Source of the DNA: Hippasteria phrygiana | Lineage: Eukaryota; Echinodermata; Asteroidea; Valvatida; Goniasteridae | NCBI GenBank assembly: GCA_037893225.1 | Contig: JAZGUH010000533.1 | Coordinates: forward strand, 2,108,001-2,172,000 | Direction: 5' to 3' | DNA length: 64,000 bases | Part shown: in pieces, positions 48,601-58,790 of the stretch | How the letters are laid out: every line of letters begins with the position of its first letter | How positions within the stretch are numbered: position 1 is the first letter of the stretch | Made by a program: the position numbers and the translations under genes | Notes under the pieces: model-generated | What the model was told of the DNA's origin: nothing | Database searches by the model: none | What the model saw: the letters and a program-made list of their open reading frames with translations, nothing else

Positions 48601-50839
48601 GCAGCACCAACCAGAAATTGAAGATAGTGACAATGAGTTTGAGATTCCTGATTTGAAATCAAAGAAAGACAATGATGTGAAATGTAGCATTGAACCACAT
48701 GCACTAAATGTATCCAAACAAGAAGCAATGAATTTGTTGAGATGCTTAAATTCAAAACAAAAGAAAGTTTTCTACAAAGTCAGACAGTGGTGCTTGCAGA
48801 AAGTGAATGGAAAAAATCCAGAACCATTTCATGTATTTGTGACAGGCGGAGCTGGTACTGGAAAAAGTCATTTGATCAAATGTATTTACTATGAAGCAAC
48901 AAGGCTTTTTGCTACAATGATGGAGAATCCTGATGATGTATCGGTACTACTCACAGCTCCTACAGGTGTTGCAGCTTATAATATCCATGGTACAACAATT
49001 CACAGCGCTTTGTCAATAGGAATAAATGTCAGATTGCCATATCAACCACTTGGTGAAGAGAAGATCAATACATTAAGAAATAAATTAAGACAACTACAGA
49101 TTCTGATTGTTGATGAGGTTTCAATGGTGGATCAAAAAATGTTGTTTTACATTCATGGTCGTCTACGACAGGTCAAGCAATCACGTAATCATAATCCTTT
49201 TGGAAATGTGAGTATACTTGCAGTTGGTGATTTTTATCAGTTGCCCCCAGTGAAAGGAAAATCTTTGTACCAGACTGCTGTTACAGGTGATCTGTGGAAT
49301 GATATTTTTGTGAAAGTGGAACTGACTGAAATTATGAGGCAAAAGGAAGATGCACAGTTTGCTGAAGTCTTAAATAGGTTACGAATAAGAAGGAAAAGGG
49401 AACATTTGCTAGATAATGATATCAGACTGTTAAAATCACGTGAAACTGGAGAAAATTGGACTGATGCTGTGCATATTTACCCTTGCAATAAACAGGTGGA
49501 TCAGTATAATACACAAACTCTTTATGCAGAGTGTTCTGAATGTGTATGTGTTTTTGCTAAAGATTTCCAGAAAGATCCAAAAAGTGGAAAAATGAAACCG
49601 GCAGAGAAATCAGTAAAGAAATCTTCCTATACTAATTTACCTGAGTTACTATGGCTTGGAGTTGGTGCTAGAGTCATGCTTACAAGGAATCTTGATGTAT
49701 CTGATGGACTTGTTAATGGAGTGTTTGGAACAGTTTGTGACATAGTGACATTACCTAATCAACAATCTCCAAAGTGCGTGAAAGTTAAATTTGATGATGA
49801 GCATGTTGGGCTAAAGTTGAAAAAACAGTCATCTGTTGATCGTACCGATGCAGTTTGTATTGAAATGGTAGAAGAAAATGTGACTAACCAGTGTGTACGG
49901 CATCAGTTCCCTCTCAAGTTAGCTTGGGCATGTACAGCTCACAAGGTGCAAGGAATGACTACAAAAAAGGCAGTTGTTTGTTTGGAGCGTACATTTTCAG
50001 CAGGACAAGCTTATGTTAGTTTGAGCAGAGTGGTATCACTGAATGGCCTTGTGATAGAAGGGTTCAATGAAAAATATATTTATTGTAATGAAGGTGTGGC
50101 TAAGGCAATGAATGAAATGTTACCGTTTATTAACGAGAATGATAACGACAGTGATAAAAATGAAATAAAGTCTCACAAAAGTTATAGCACATGTATTGCC
50201 ATGCATAATATTCAAGGATTATGTGCACATTTCATGGATTTGACAAATAATAACGAAATGATGTCATGTGATTTCATGTGCTTGACAGAAACATGGACCG
50301 ATAGAGACTTCAGTTGCGATATGGATATGAATGATTGTAAATGGTATCATCAGCCAAGATGTATGTCATATGATAACACCAGCCGTCTTACATGCATGTT
50401 GAAAGATCAGTGCCATGGAGGTGTAGCTGTGTGTGGCAAAAAAGAGAAAGTATTCAGCAGGCTAAATTTACCAGTTCATAATCTTGAGTATATTGCATTT
50501 CAGATAATTTCAAATGTGTCATTAGCTGTTGTTATAATTTATCGACCTGCATCATACACACTGCATGAATTTCTTGAGATTTTCCAAATGTTGCTAAATG
50601 AGCTACATAAGATTTCAAACAGGTGCATTGTAATGGGTGATTTCAATGAAGATATTATACACAAGGAATCTTCTGTCAGTAAACTGATGTCTAGTCATGG
50701 ATATAAGCAGTGTGTAGGTGATGCCACAACTGAAAGAGGTACTTTGCTTGACCATGTTTATGTTAGGAATATAGATACTAATATTGAAATTTGTCCAACG
50801 TATTATAGCTACCACGAAGCAGTCATTGTTCAGTTCTGA
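45242..50839 (+). CDS. Helentron Rep-helicase-endonuclease (C-terminal part of the split protein)
   Basis: First ATG is at 45,464 (1,791 residues, numbering from there), but the frame is open back to 45,242 and continues the 18-residue repeats, so the separate start is an artefact of the frameshift. Residues 67-260 are a cysteine-rich DUF6570-like region (CASC at 76-79; GGQHGVRGP). Residues 361-600 are Helitron-like N/Rep, with the HUH motif in RGSPHTHC (H579, H581). The two catalytic tyrosines are Y772 and Y776 in AYVVSYMSK. The Pif1-type SF1B helicase has Walker A GGAGTGKS (1128-1135), TAPTG (1164-1168), Walker B VDEVSMVD (1216-1223), GDFYQLPP (from 1255) and VSLSR (R1522). The C-terminal EEP nuclease has NIQG (1582), LTETW (E1609), GDFNEDI (D1726, N1728), LDH (D1763) and H1784. 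The Rep nicks and joins DNA and the helicase unwinds it in rolling-circle transposition. The EEP domain marks the Helentron/Helitron2 clade. All key residues are present. Confidence 0.95.
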   Translation, partial: YREKLINSGRRKYIDNAKYRERLIIKYKTKYHEDVDFRKKEINRVQCKYHDNVSYRNKLIANIKKKYRCIVSYRMKLLNFEKCKYHSDTNYRKNLIKHGKEKYKRDDGYRKKVAVMNRARTVNKKEKRHSICFVTNKFKADISKGPEYVCASCQKLLFKKQVLKCNKLKYKNQKCITEKYLHTCSKKCESKCLIRESSRSCLWICYTCHRKLLANRVPGEANVNNLTLIDIPEELACLNTLEEHLIARNVSFMKMIALPKGGQHGVRGPVVCVPSNITDTVKVLPRAENENQMIRVKLKRKLSYKGYYQYQFVNKEYVESALSYLKHTNKWYHDIEINTDWDNPVCDEDNDEIDQHESDVKEKEKVETNDDMDNSDEETEDDRLRGIALDSCLQPINLGQEILDQYFDDVLCVAPCEGNSPIGILMEKGNEAKCFPALFPTGEPTFDDDRDVKLTLCRYMHNRLMNVDNRFAKNTQYIFYAQYLSEIQKVMSSVSIALRKGCDKMRSGENVNASIINDRDQLNDILKSDSGYKFLKPIRGTPPYWQATQKDVLAMIRQLGIPTWFCSFSAADMRWPEVINTILRQQGDSRDVKDLDWNEKCTILRSNPVTAARMFDQRFHTFLKDLILSRAEPIGKVKDYFYRVEFQQRGSPHTHCLFWIENAPKLESDSNEDVIKFIDTYISCKLPSKEEDEELNEMISHVQLHSRRHSKSCKKKRTECRFNFPRPPSERTFITEPDMPTDDKKKVDEKDTQERNDAKELLQSIWTAIQQSENEHMTTSELFASINVTQADFEKANDVLSSKASIIHKRKPQDAWVNLYNPALMRCWNANMDIQYICDAYACVAYVVSYMSKAEREMGVLLSQAQAEAEKGNLDARQSMKEIGCVYLHNREVSAQEAVYRVCNLRLKEGSRKVEFIPVGENPIKMSLPLSVIQNRCNDDCDDDSIWMTSRVDRYLARPNIDEFETMCLATFCSDYRVIYNNMAKTSRSRVYDLKNGLGHVQKRSRTDPAVIRFPRFSVAKYPEKYYQSILQLYLPYRIDAQLKPEQFETYEEFYQNGVVRMRGSLQSVMNIVESNRALYEANAESVDEAEELLNKFGPQEDAWALIAPETEKDRLECKRQHQPEIEDSDNEFEIPDLKSKKDNDVKCSIEPHALNVSKQEAMNLLRCLNSKQKKVFYKVRQWCLQKVNGKNPEPFHVFVTGGAGTGKSHLIKCIYYEATRLFATMMENPDDVSVLLTAPTGVAAYNIHGTTIHSALSIGINVRLPYQPLGEEKINTLRNKLRQLQILIVDEVSMVDQKMLFYIHGRLRQVKQSRNHNPFGNVSILAVGDFYQLPPVKGKSLYQTAVTGDLWNDIFVKVELTEIMRQKEDAQFAEVLNRLRIRRKREHLLDNDIRLLKSRETGENWTDAVHIYPCNKQVDQYNTQTLYAECSECVCVFAKDFQKDPKSGKMKPAEKSVKKSSYTNLPELLWLGVGARVMLTRNLDVSDGLVNGVFGTVCDIVTLPNQQSPKCVKVKFDDEHVGLKLKKQSSVDRTDAVCIEMVEENVTNQCVRHQFPLKLAWACTAHKVQGMTTKKAVVCLERTFSAGQAYVSLSRVVSLNGLVIEGFNEKYIYCNEGVAKAMNEMLPFINENDNDSDKNEIKSHKSYSTCIAMHNIQGLCAHFMDLTNNNEMMSCDFMCLTETWTDRDFSCDMDMNDCKWYHQPRCMSYDNTSRLTCMLKDQCHGGVAVCGKKEKVFSRLNLPVHNLEYIAFQIISNVSLAVVIIYRPASYTLHEFLEIFQMLLNELHKISNRCIVMGDFNEDIIHKESSVSKLMSSHGYKQCVGDATTERGTLLDHVYVRNIDTNIEICPTYYSYHEAVIVQF

Positions 50840-50989
50840 TTTTGGTTTGATCAATCAAATTATTTTCCAATTATGTACTGCTTAATGTTGTACAAATGTA
50901 GGCCTTCAAAAAAGAAAACGGTACACAATATGAATGAGTATTGTAAACAAGTAAGATAAAATAGTGTGGTTAAGAAAAAGGACAAAATA
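50840..50989. other. Short 3' flank of the Helentron gene
   Basis: AT-rich sequence after the stop codon, leading into the first minisatellite. No polyadenylation signal stands out. An AATAAA occurs much later, at about 54,765. Confidence 0.4.
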
Positions 50990-51465
50990 CAATGTAACAT
51001 GGTAAACAAGAAGGATGAAATAGCATAATAATCAAAGATGAAATAGCCTAGCTGTCAAACAAGGCTAATGAAATAGCAGGTAAATAAGAAGGATTAATTA
51101 TATGTAGCATGATAAACAAGGATGAAATACAAGTATGGTGAACAAGAAAGATGAAATAGCATATCAAAAGAGGATGAAATAACATGGTAAACAAGAAGGA
51201 AGAAATAGGATGGTAAATAAGGATGAAATAGCATGATAAATAGTAAGGATGGAAAACAAGAATAAAATAATGTCAAACAAGAAGGATGAAATAGCATTGT
51301 AAACAACAAGGATGAAATAGCATGATAAACAGTAAGGATGGAAAACAAAAAGGATGAAATAGCATGTCAAACAAGAAAGGTGAAATAGCATGGTAAACAA
51401 GAATGAAATAGCACGTTAAACAAGGATGAAATACTATAGTAAATAAGGATGAAACAAAAGATTTT
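50990..51465. repeat. Irregular short-unit minisatellite (GATGAAATAGCATG)
   Basis: About twenty loose copies of a 20-30-bp unit built from AAACAAGAAGGATGAAATAG and close variants. No coding signal. Confidence 0.85.
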
Positions 51466-51489
51466 CAACAAAACTGAGCACATCTGTTG

Positions 51490-52995
51490 CGAAACATGCA
51501 ATATTACTATTCTTCTGTTCAACAAGGGATGGCGACCATCTCTGACTATAACTGTGAATGACCGATGCCAGATTCACAACTCAGTGTGGCACATCACAGG
51601 TTCTTCTGTTTAGCAAGGGATTGTGACCATCACTCACTATATTTGTGGAACACTGCTGCCACACTCACAACTCAGTGTGGCACATATCACAGGTTCTTCT
51701 GTTCAGCAAGGGATGGCGAGCATCACTCACTGTAACTGTGGAACACCACTGCCACAATCACAACTCAGTGTGGCACATCACATGTTCTTCTGTTCAGCAA
51801 GTGATGGCGACCATCACTCACTATATCTGTGGAACACTGCTGCCATGATCACAACTCAGTGTGGCACATCACATGTTCTTCTGTTCAGCAAGTGATGGCG
51901 ACCATCACTCACTATATCTGTGGAACACCACTGCCACACTCATAGCTCAGTGTGGCATATCACAGGTTCTTCTGTTCAGCAAGGGATAACGAGCATCAAT
52001 CACTGTAACTGTGCAACACCACTGCCACACTCATATCTCACTGTGGCACGCCATAAGTTCTGGTGTTCAGCAAGGGATGGCGACCATCACTCACTGTAAC
52101 TGTGGAACACTGCTGCCACACTCATAGCTCAGTATGACACATCATAAGTTCTTCTGTTTAGCAAGGGATGCTGACTATCACTCATTGTAACTGTGGAACA
52201 CTGCTGCCACACTCATAGCTCAGTGTGGCACGTCATAAGTTCTTCTGTTTAGCAAGGGATGCTGACTATCACTCACTGTAACTGTGGAACACCACTGCCA
52301 CACTCACAGCTCAGTGTGGCACATCATAAGTTCTTCTGTTCAGCAAGGGATGGCGACCATCACTCACTGTAACTGTGGAACACTGCTGCCACACTCATAG
52401 CTCAGTGTGGCACATGATAAGTTCTTCTGTTTAGCAAGGGATGCTGACCATCACTCACTGTAACTGTGGAACACTGCTGCCACACTCATAGCTCAGTATG
52501 ACACATGATAAGTTGTTCTGTTTAGCAAGGGATGCTGACTATCACTCACTGTAACTGTGGAACACCGCTGCCACACTCATAGTTCAGTGTGGCACGTCAT
52601 AAGTTCTTGTGTTCAGCAAGGGATGCTGACTATTACTCACTGTAACTGTGGAACACCGCTGCCACAACCATAGCTCAGTGTGACACATCACCAGTTCTTC
52701 TGTATAATAAGGGATGATGACCATCACTAACTGGAACTTTGAAATACTGTTGCCACACTCACAACTCAGTGTGGCACATCACAGGTTCTTGTCTTCAACA
52801 AAGGATGGCGACCATCATTCACAGTAAATGTGGAACACCGCTGCCACACTCATAGCAGTGTGCCATATCACTAGTCCTGTACAATAAGGGATTATGACCA
52901 TCACGCACTATAACTGCGCAACACTGCTGCCACACTCCCAGCTCAGTGTGGTACATCCCAAGTTCTTATGTTCAACAAAGGATGACTATTGACTA
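51490..52995. repeat. 91-bp minisatellite, about 16 copies
   Basis: AGCAAGGGATGGCGACCATC recurs at about 51,705, 51,796, 51,887, 51,979, 52,070, 52,161, 52,252 and so on, a period of 91 bp. It has an internal inverted pair (CAGTGTGGCA / TGCCACACT). Copies diverge toward the 3' end. Open frames through it are by-products of a repeat length that is not a multiple of three. It lies in the 3' region of the Helentron. Confidence 0.9.
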
Positions 52996-52999
52996 TTAC

Positions 53000-53465
53000 T
53001 CAAATTTTTATTACAGCACTGTAACTACATGTACACTCACAGCTAAGTGTCATATCGCATGCATTTTTCAATATGGAACAGTGACTGACTATGGAGTTAA
53101 CGTTGCTACACTCACATCTTTGATGTCCATCATTGGTCTTTAGTACAAAAGACATATAATGACCATTACTGAGCACTATTTGTTCATTACCAACAACAGG
53201 TCTACATCCGTAGGTATGTCTGCCGAAAAGGTTTTCTACGTGTCTTATAGGTCTAAAAAATTTGGGACCATTTCCAATTATGTATGGGAAATAAGTACAT
53301 GTCTTGATTCTTAATAACAATGAGTTTCTAGGCAGAAGATAAATTTTCAACCAAAAAATAGGTAAATATTTATTCGCATGGAAGTTCACGCAGTACGGGT
53401 CAGCATATTTATGTTCAATCCCTTTAATTATTTTTTTATAGAGAGATCATTTGTTTTGTGTTTAA
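53000..53465. other. Non-coding region between minisatellite and MITE
   Basis: No gene or repeat recognised. Short open frames only. Confidence 0.4.
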
Positions 53466-53645
53466 CCCCTTGCCACTGGTTGACACAAATACGTGCAGAT
53501 TGAAATTGCTACTGTCGGTTGACACAAATACAAGCCAATTTTTTGGTATTGTGTACGTTATGCTTGGCTGCACATGCCTCTTGTTTCTGTTTCGCTTGGC
53601 TGCTTAACCCGGCCTGGTGCCCCGGCGCTACCCAGTAGCAAGGGG
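53466..53645. mobile_element. 180-bp piggyBac-like MITE with TTAA target duplication
   Basis: Inverted termini CCCCTTGCCACTGG on the left and CCAGTAGCAAGGGG on the right (one mismatch) are flanked on both sides by TTAA (53,462-53,465 and 53,646-53,649). TTAA duplication with CCC-starting ends is diagnostic of piggyBac-type transposition. Inside, GGTTGACACAAATAC is repeated. No transposase. Confidence 0.85.
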
Positions 53646-53649
53646 TTAA

Positions 53650-54320
53650 ACATAGTACTGATGTGAATGTCCATTTTTTGTATATTGTCATTTGTTTGTA
53701 GACAGTGCAGGAATATAAGACTGCAAGATGTGCAAGTTGTGCAAACCAAAATATTTGTACAACTTTCTCTTTGACAACATTTGGATATAGATATATTTTG
53801 TTATATTTAGCTATTGTTATTTTCAGTTTAAAATAAGTAATTCTTGACATTAGTTTCCACATATGGATGTATTTTATAGCAAACCCAAAATAATATAGAA
53901 TTTTCATGTTTTCATTTCAAGTTTAAAGTAATGTGGTACATGTAGCATGCTTCAACACATGTACGCTATCTTTGAAACGTATGTCCATTTTTAGGGACGT
54001 TTTCCAAGACCTTATGCAGCTAGTCGTGATCCAAGAAAATGCACTCAGTGCACCATTGATGTAGAGGTTGCAATAAATAAAATGAATCAAATGCAGTGTT
54101 AATAACTTTGGCTGAGACATACATGTACTTTGTGATAATGACATTGGAGAGGCATGTACGTTGCCTATATGCAGTCAGTAGACTTACTACATCAGTATAG
54201 TATTGGAGTATAGCAAAGTTTAAGTTTTGAATCAATATCCAAAGTCTAACAATTAAAAAAAAAAATCGTATTCTATTACATGTATGTCTGTCTGATTTCT
54301 GTTTGATCACTTCCTTTTGC
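53650..54320. other. Non-coding AT-rich region
   Basis: No gene or repeat recognised. Scattered TACATGTA-like words. Confidence 0.4.
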
Positions 54321-54324
54321 AGTC

Positions 54325-54640
54325 ATCCAAGCCTCAGTTCTGTGAGCTACCACTTGCATCACAATGTCAGAGTCTACTCATCATTGGTCACCAAAGCCTG
54401 AGTTCTGTGAACTACCACTTGCATCACTGTGATGTCAAAGACTACTCATCGAAGCCTGAGTTGTGTGAGTCACACTCATCACCTGTCAATCAAGCCGGAG
54501 TTCTGTCAGCTACTACTTATACATCATCGTGACGTCAAAGACCACTCATCTAAGCCGGAGTTTTGTGAGCCACCATTTGCATTACTGTGATGTCAAAGAT
54601 TGCAAATCACCTGTCATCCAAGCCTGAGTTCTGTGCACTA
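54325..54640. repeat. 60-bp minisatellite (AAGCCTGAGTTCTGTGAGC)
   Basis: Six imperfect copies starting at about 54,329, 54,391, 54,452, 54,491, 54,551 and 54,620, several ending CTACTCATC. Some copies contain CGTGACGTCAAAG or TGTGATGTCAAAG. Confidence 0.8.
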
Positions 54641-55440
54641 AATGTACATGTACCACTTGCACTTTGAGGTCAGAAGCTGTAAGGTGCCTGTCAGTGACTC
54701 GTTAGCCTTGAAGAAAGATTTTAACCTGTTGAGTTGTATGCTATGTATGAAGTTAATAAATAGAGTTCTCATTTTCTAATTCAAACACAAAGTTGGTACA
54801 ATTGACTGTCCATTCAACTCATATTGCCATTTCTTAAAAAAAATATCAATCATTATTGGTAAGGTGGTAAATGTGAGTTAAATTAAGTTGATTTCTTATT
54901 GTTCATGAGAGGGACAATAGGTTAAGTATGAAGATTATTACATTTGCGGGCTTATAACTTGGGAGTGAGATTTGTCAAGATTTCTCCAGATTTCAGGACT
55001 CTGGAAATGTGAAGTGTTACCCTTAAGGTGGCTTTACCTGCGAAAAGGGATATAAACCCATAGACACAGGTATTTTAAGGGGTGCCTTTAGCCAAATAGA
55101 AATCACAAACCCTACCATGCTGTGATGTCCCCGGTGACCGACAAACACTGCAGATTGTGTTGATTTTTATTTTAGGCCAATCTTACCCCTAACAAATAAC
55201 TTCTTGTAATGTATTTCAAAGGATTTATAGTTGAGCATTATTTTGTATAGAAGCAATTGCTGTTTTTTATGACAGATCAAGGAATAAATTTATGCCGGTG
55301 TTATATGAATATCAGATTCCCATCAAGTTTTGGCTTCTCTATTGGTTAAACCCTCTCACGTGACCGGTCAATCTCTCAATTCTCTTGACTTTAGGCATGC
55401 GCAGTAGAAGTCAGCTTTTCAGGGTGACGGATATTTATAC
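54641..55440. other. Non-coding region
   Basis: AATAAA at about 54,765 could be a polyadenylation signal for an upstream transcript. Otherwise nothing recognised. Confidence 0.35.
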
Positions 55441-55442
55441 AA

Positions 55443-55566
55443 TGCCAGGCCGGTTTTAAACAAGTACATTTAAAACCGCCTTGGCACCTGGGACGCTTGA
55501 TAATGACCCGAGCCAAAGGTGGGAGTCATTTACGTCCAGGACCCAAGGCGGTTTAATACTGGCCCC
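55443..55566. repeat. Foldback (long imperfect inverted repeat)
   Basis: AAACCGCCTTGGCACCTGGG (about 55,473) pairs with GTCCAGGACCCAAGGCGGTT (about 55,534). Inner arms AATGACCC and GGGAGTCATT also pair, so about 85 bases fold into one hairpin. It may be a small foldback transposon relic. Confidence 0.65.
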
Positions 55567-56470
55567 AGCACATATTTATTACTATTATTAAAAATCTGTT
55601 AGTAGTTATTCAGCAAAAAACTTTGGAAAAAATCATAAATTTCCAATGATTTTCTTCAAAACATTGTTTTGTAAAAAAAAACCTTTAGTTATTGAATGGT
55701 TCATGCTAAGCATAAGTAGTGCTAAAGATTTCCTTATATGGAAATTGACATGCGCCCGATGCGGTGTTGGAGAATGCGGCTTTGTTAGTGAAGTGTGAAA
55801 TGATCCACTCTATTTACAGATATACATGTATTAGTAATATCCCGCTTGCTATTAGGAGAGTGACTAGTCACTCTAGTTTTCAGGCAATAAAATGGATCAG
55901 ATTTCATAGATTTCAAATTTCTTCTTACGCCGGATTGGCTGTTTAAAACACCCATGTGATGGGCTTTTGACCAACAGCAGTGGAACGGGGGGGGGGGGGG
56001 GGGGGGGGGGTTGGCGGCAAGGGGGAATTTCAGGCCCCCCCTTCACTTTTGGCAGTTCCACATAAAGAAAAACACAAAACGGCAGAATTCCCCCTCTTCT
56101 CCCCCCCCCCGCCCCCCACACTTTCAAAAGTGTTCTGGCGCCGTTGCTTTTGACTAATAGGAAGAAGTAGACTGTCTTGGGTATTTATAAATGGTTTCTA
56201 TAACACTTAATTGTTTAACCTTAACTTTCATTTCTAGTGCTGTCTTACTAAAGAACAGGGATAATAGTCATCTTACATTCCTGTAATGAACTACAGGACA
56301 ACAGTCTAATTCTAAAACAATACCTAAAAAGTAATTTTGCTTGAAGTTCATATTTAATTACAATCGGATTAAAAAAATTCATTGAAAATGAAACATTAAT
56401 TCAACAAGATGTACAGATAGTTTGAGAGGAGATAAGTATCCTGGAACACAAATATAGTTTAGCTTGACTC
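55567..56470. other. Non-coding region with long G and C runs
   Basis: Contains a G run of about 25 (55,986-56,010) and C runs near 56,035 and 56,100-56,116. GTGGAAC before the G run and GTTCCAC at about 56,055 are inverted. Homopolymer lengths here are likely unreliable. No gene. Confidence 0.45.
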
Positions 56471-57830
56471 TGTATGTCTATAATTCAAAAAGAATGTTAT
56501 AAGACGCCTGATTGTTTCTGTGCTTTTCACTGAATGCACTTGTTAAATACACAACCTTTTCTCTTCAACATTTTGTTTTAAGGCTTGTATTGGAGTAACT
56601 TGCTTCTCAAATTTGAATATTTATTAATATTATGTAATATTTTCTTGATAAAAATGCATGTTGACATTGTGGCACGTAGGAAGCAATAAAAAGAATTCTT
56701 TGAAAACAAGACCTTTGAATGAAGAGAGTTATTTAATGAAGTCTTACTGGTATATTTTTATTACAGTATATAATTGAAAGAAAATACGGTCTTATTAACC
56801 CTAACAGTGCTGAATTCTCCAATTTTAATATGATTTTCCACAGACCCTAGGGAGGTACAGTTAAATGCAAGGAAAGTCAGACATAATCTTGCTGGTCAAA
56901 AGTTTCTCTGCCACAATTGACAAACATGTCAACTTTTTAGCGCAAGAGGGCGGTAGTTCTTAAAAACATACTCCTCTGGTGGGTTTAGTGAATTGTAGAG
57001 GGCAGCATACGAGTTTACTGGTAAAAATTCGTTCACGGATTTTGTCCGGTGGTGCCTAGCACTGTATACCAAACTTAATTAACAATTTAAGGCAAACACA
57101 CACATAGAGCAGTGGGTGAGAGCGAAGCATACCCCATGTAGTCTTAGTGGTATATTTTTATTACAGTATATAATTGAAAGAAAATACAGTCTTATTAACC
57201 CTAATAGTCCTGAATTCTCCAATTGTAATATGATTTTCCACACACCCTAGGGAGGTTTAGTTAAATGCAAGGAAAGTTCGACATAATCTTGCTGGTCAAA
57301 AGTTTCTCTGCCACAATTGACAAACCTGTCAACTTTTTAGCGCAAGAGGGCGGTAGTACTTAAAAAAATACTCCTCTGGTTGTGTTTAGTGAATTGTAGA
57401 GGGCAACATACGAGTTTACTGGTAAAAATTCATTCACGGATTTTGTCCGGTGGCGCCTAGCACTGTATACAAAACTTAACTAACAATTTAAGGCAAACAC
57501 ACACATAGAGCGGTGGGTGAGAGCGAAGCATGCCCCATGTAGTGTTTGAAAACGGAAAACCAGTAATTGACGCAACACACCTTAAAGAATAGACGGCTGA
57601 AACAAACTTTATTTGAGCAGTAGAAAATCACAGAACGCATTTTTTTTAATACATTGGGAATTATAAACTGGAAATTAAAAGTAATTAGATTGAGACAACA
57701 TTTACTTGAGTGGAACAAAATACAAAAACTATTTTTGAAAATTATGTTAAATCCTCCCAAATCACAGAACGTAAAACTTGTTTACCTATGACCTAAAAAC
57801 CTATTTCAAAAAGAATTACAATAAGAATTT
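56471..57830. repeat. 957-bp unit, collapsed dimer, copy 3
   Basis: Starts like the other copies (GTATGTCTATAATTC) but has unique DNA on its left. At about 57,138 the first unit (…CCCCATGTAGT) jumps into the second unit (GTCTTAGTGGTAT), a deletion of about 560 bp at a short GTAGT/AAGTC homology. Its right flank is the same array sequence as in copies 1 and 2. Confidence 0.85.
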
Positions 57831-58790
57831 CGAAATTAGCATGTTCAGTTGATGAGATAAGCCTTATAGCTTAAAGATTCAAAAGTAAAAAAATTACTAT
57901 AAAATCATATGATGACGTCACCATAACGTCGCATCAATTTTCATATATAACGCATGCCGGCCTACAAGCATTCCAGACACAAAATTGTTTAAGATAATCT
58001 ACTGGGCTACCTAGATATTACTTTTCAATCTAATCTGACTTCTACTTCGGTAAAAATATGCTTCGAAAAATGCCGGTTTCAGATGACGTCACGTGACATG
58101 TGATGACGTCATCATGACGTAAAAGTTTGGCACACATTGTGAGCTGTTGGGGTAAGTGTCTGCCAAGTTTAAAAGTAGCCAAACTGGCCGCTAAGAAAGA
58201 AAACGTTTACAAATGCTATGGGCAATAATCTACCGAGTGCTCCTTTAAGATGACACCACGTGACATGTTATGACTTGATCATAACGTCATGTCAATGTTC
58301 ATCTATAACACCCGGTGGCATACGTAAATATTACGTTCCAACTTAATCGGACTTGTACTTTTGTAAATATATGGCTTCGAAAAATGCCCCTTTAAGATGA
58401 CGTGACGTGACATGTGATGACGTCATCATGACGTAAAGGTTCGGCACACATTGTGAGCAGTTGGGGTAAGTGTCTGCCAAGTTTAAAAGTAGGCAAAGTG
58501 GCCGGTAAGAAAGAAAAAGTTTACAAATGCTATTGGCAATATTCTAGCGACTTGAAACTAGTTATGGGTTCTTAAAAAAAATGCATCTTTAACATGACGT
58601 AACGTGACATCTGATGACGTCATCATGACGAAATCGTTGTAGGAGTACATGCTGGTCTATTAACAAAGGAGTTTTGAACTTAGTCGAAAAAGAATTTGAC
58701 AGATTAAGATTTTCATACAGTAGTGTCACAAAAACAGAGAGTCTTGGTTAAGGATTTTGTCACTGTGAAGTTAATGGATTTTACTGTATG
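57831..58790. repeat. Second, short piece of the CRE array plus common tail
   Basis: Epsilon, alpha and gamma modules matching 18,396-19,120 and 34,372-35,100. They break off at AACTAGTTATGGG (58,557) into the tail also found at 37,320-37,540 (GAATTTGACA, then CTGTGAAGTTAATGGATTTT). CTGTATGTC occurs at both outer edges (56,470-56,478 and 58,784-58,792), which may be a target duplication or chance. Confidence 0.8.

Noticed and set aside
51623..51895. 90-residue frame in the 91-bp minisatellite
   Set aside because: Repeat period is not a multiple of three and frames shift; no coding sign.
55980..56120. Proline/glycine-rich coding region
   Set aside because: Arises from G and C homopolymers of uncertain length.
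17091..57760. 94-98-residue minus-strand frames in the 957-bp units (Cys/Phe-rich)
   Set aside because: Open in five copies, but the copies are recent duplicates. One copy carries a deletion, and the composition is that of translated non-coding AT-rich DNA. No codon-level evidence can be seen by eye.
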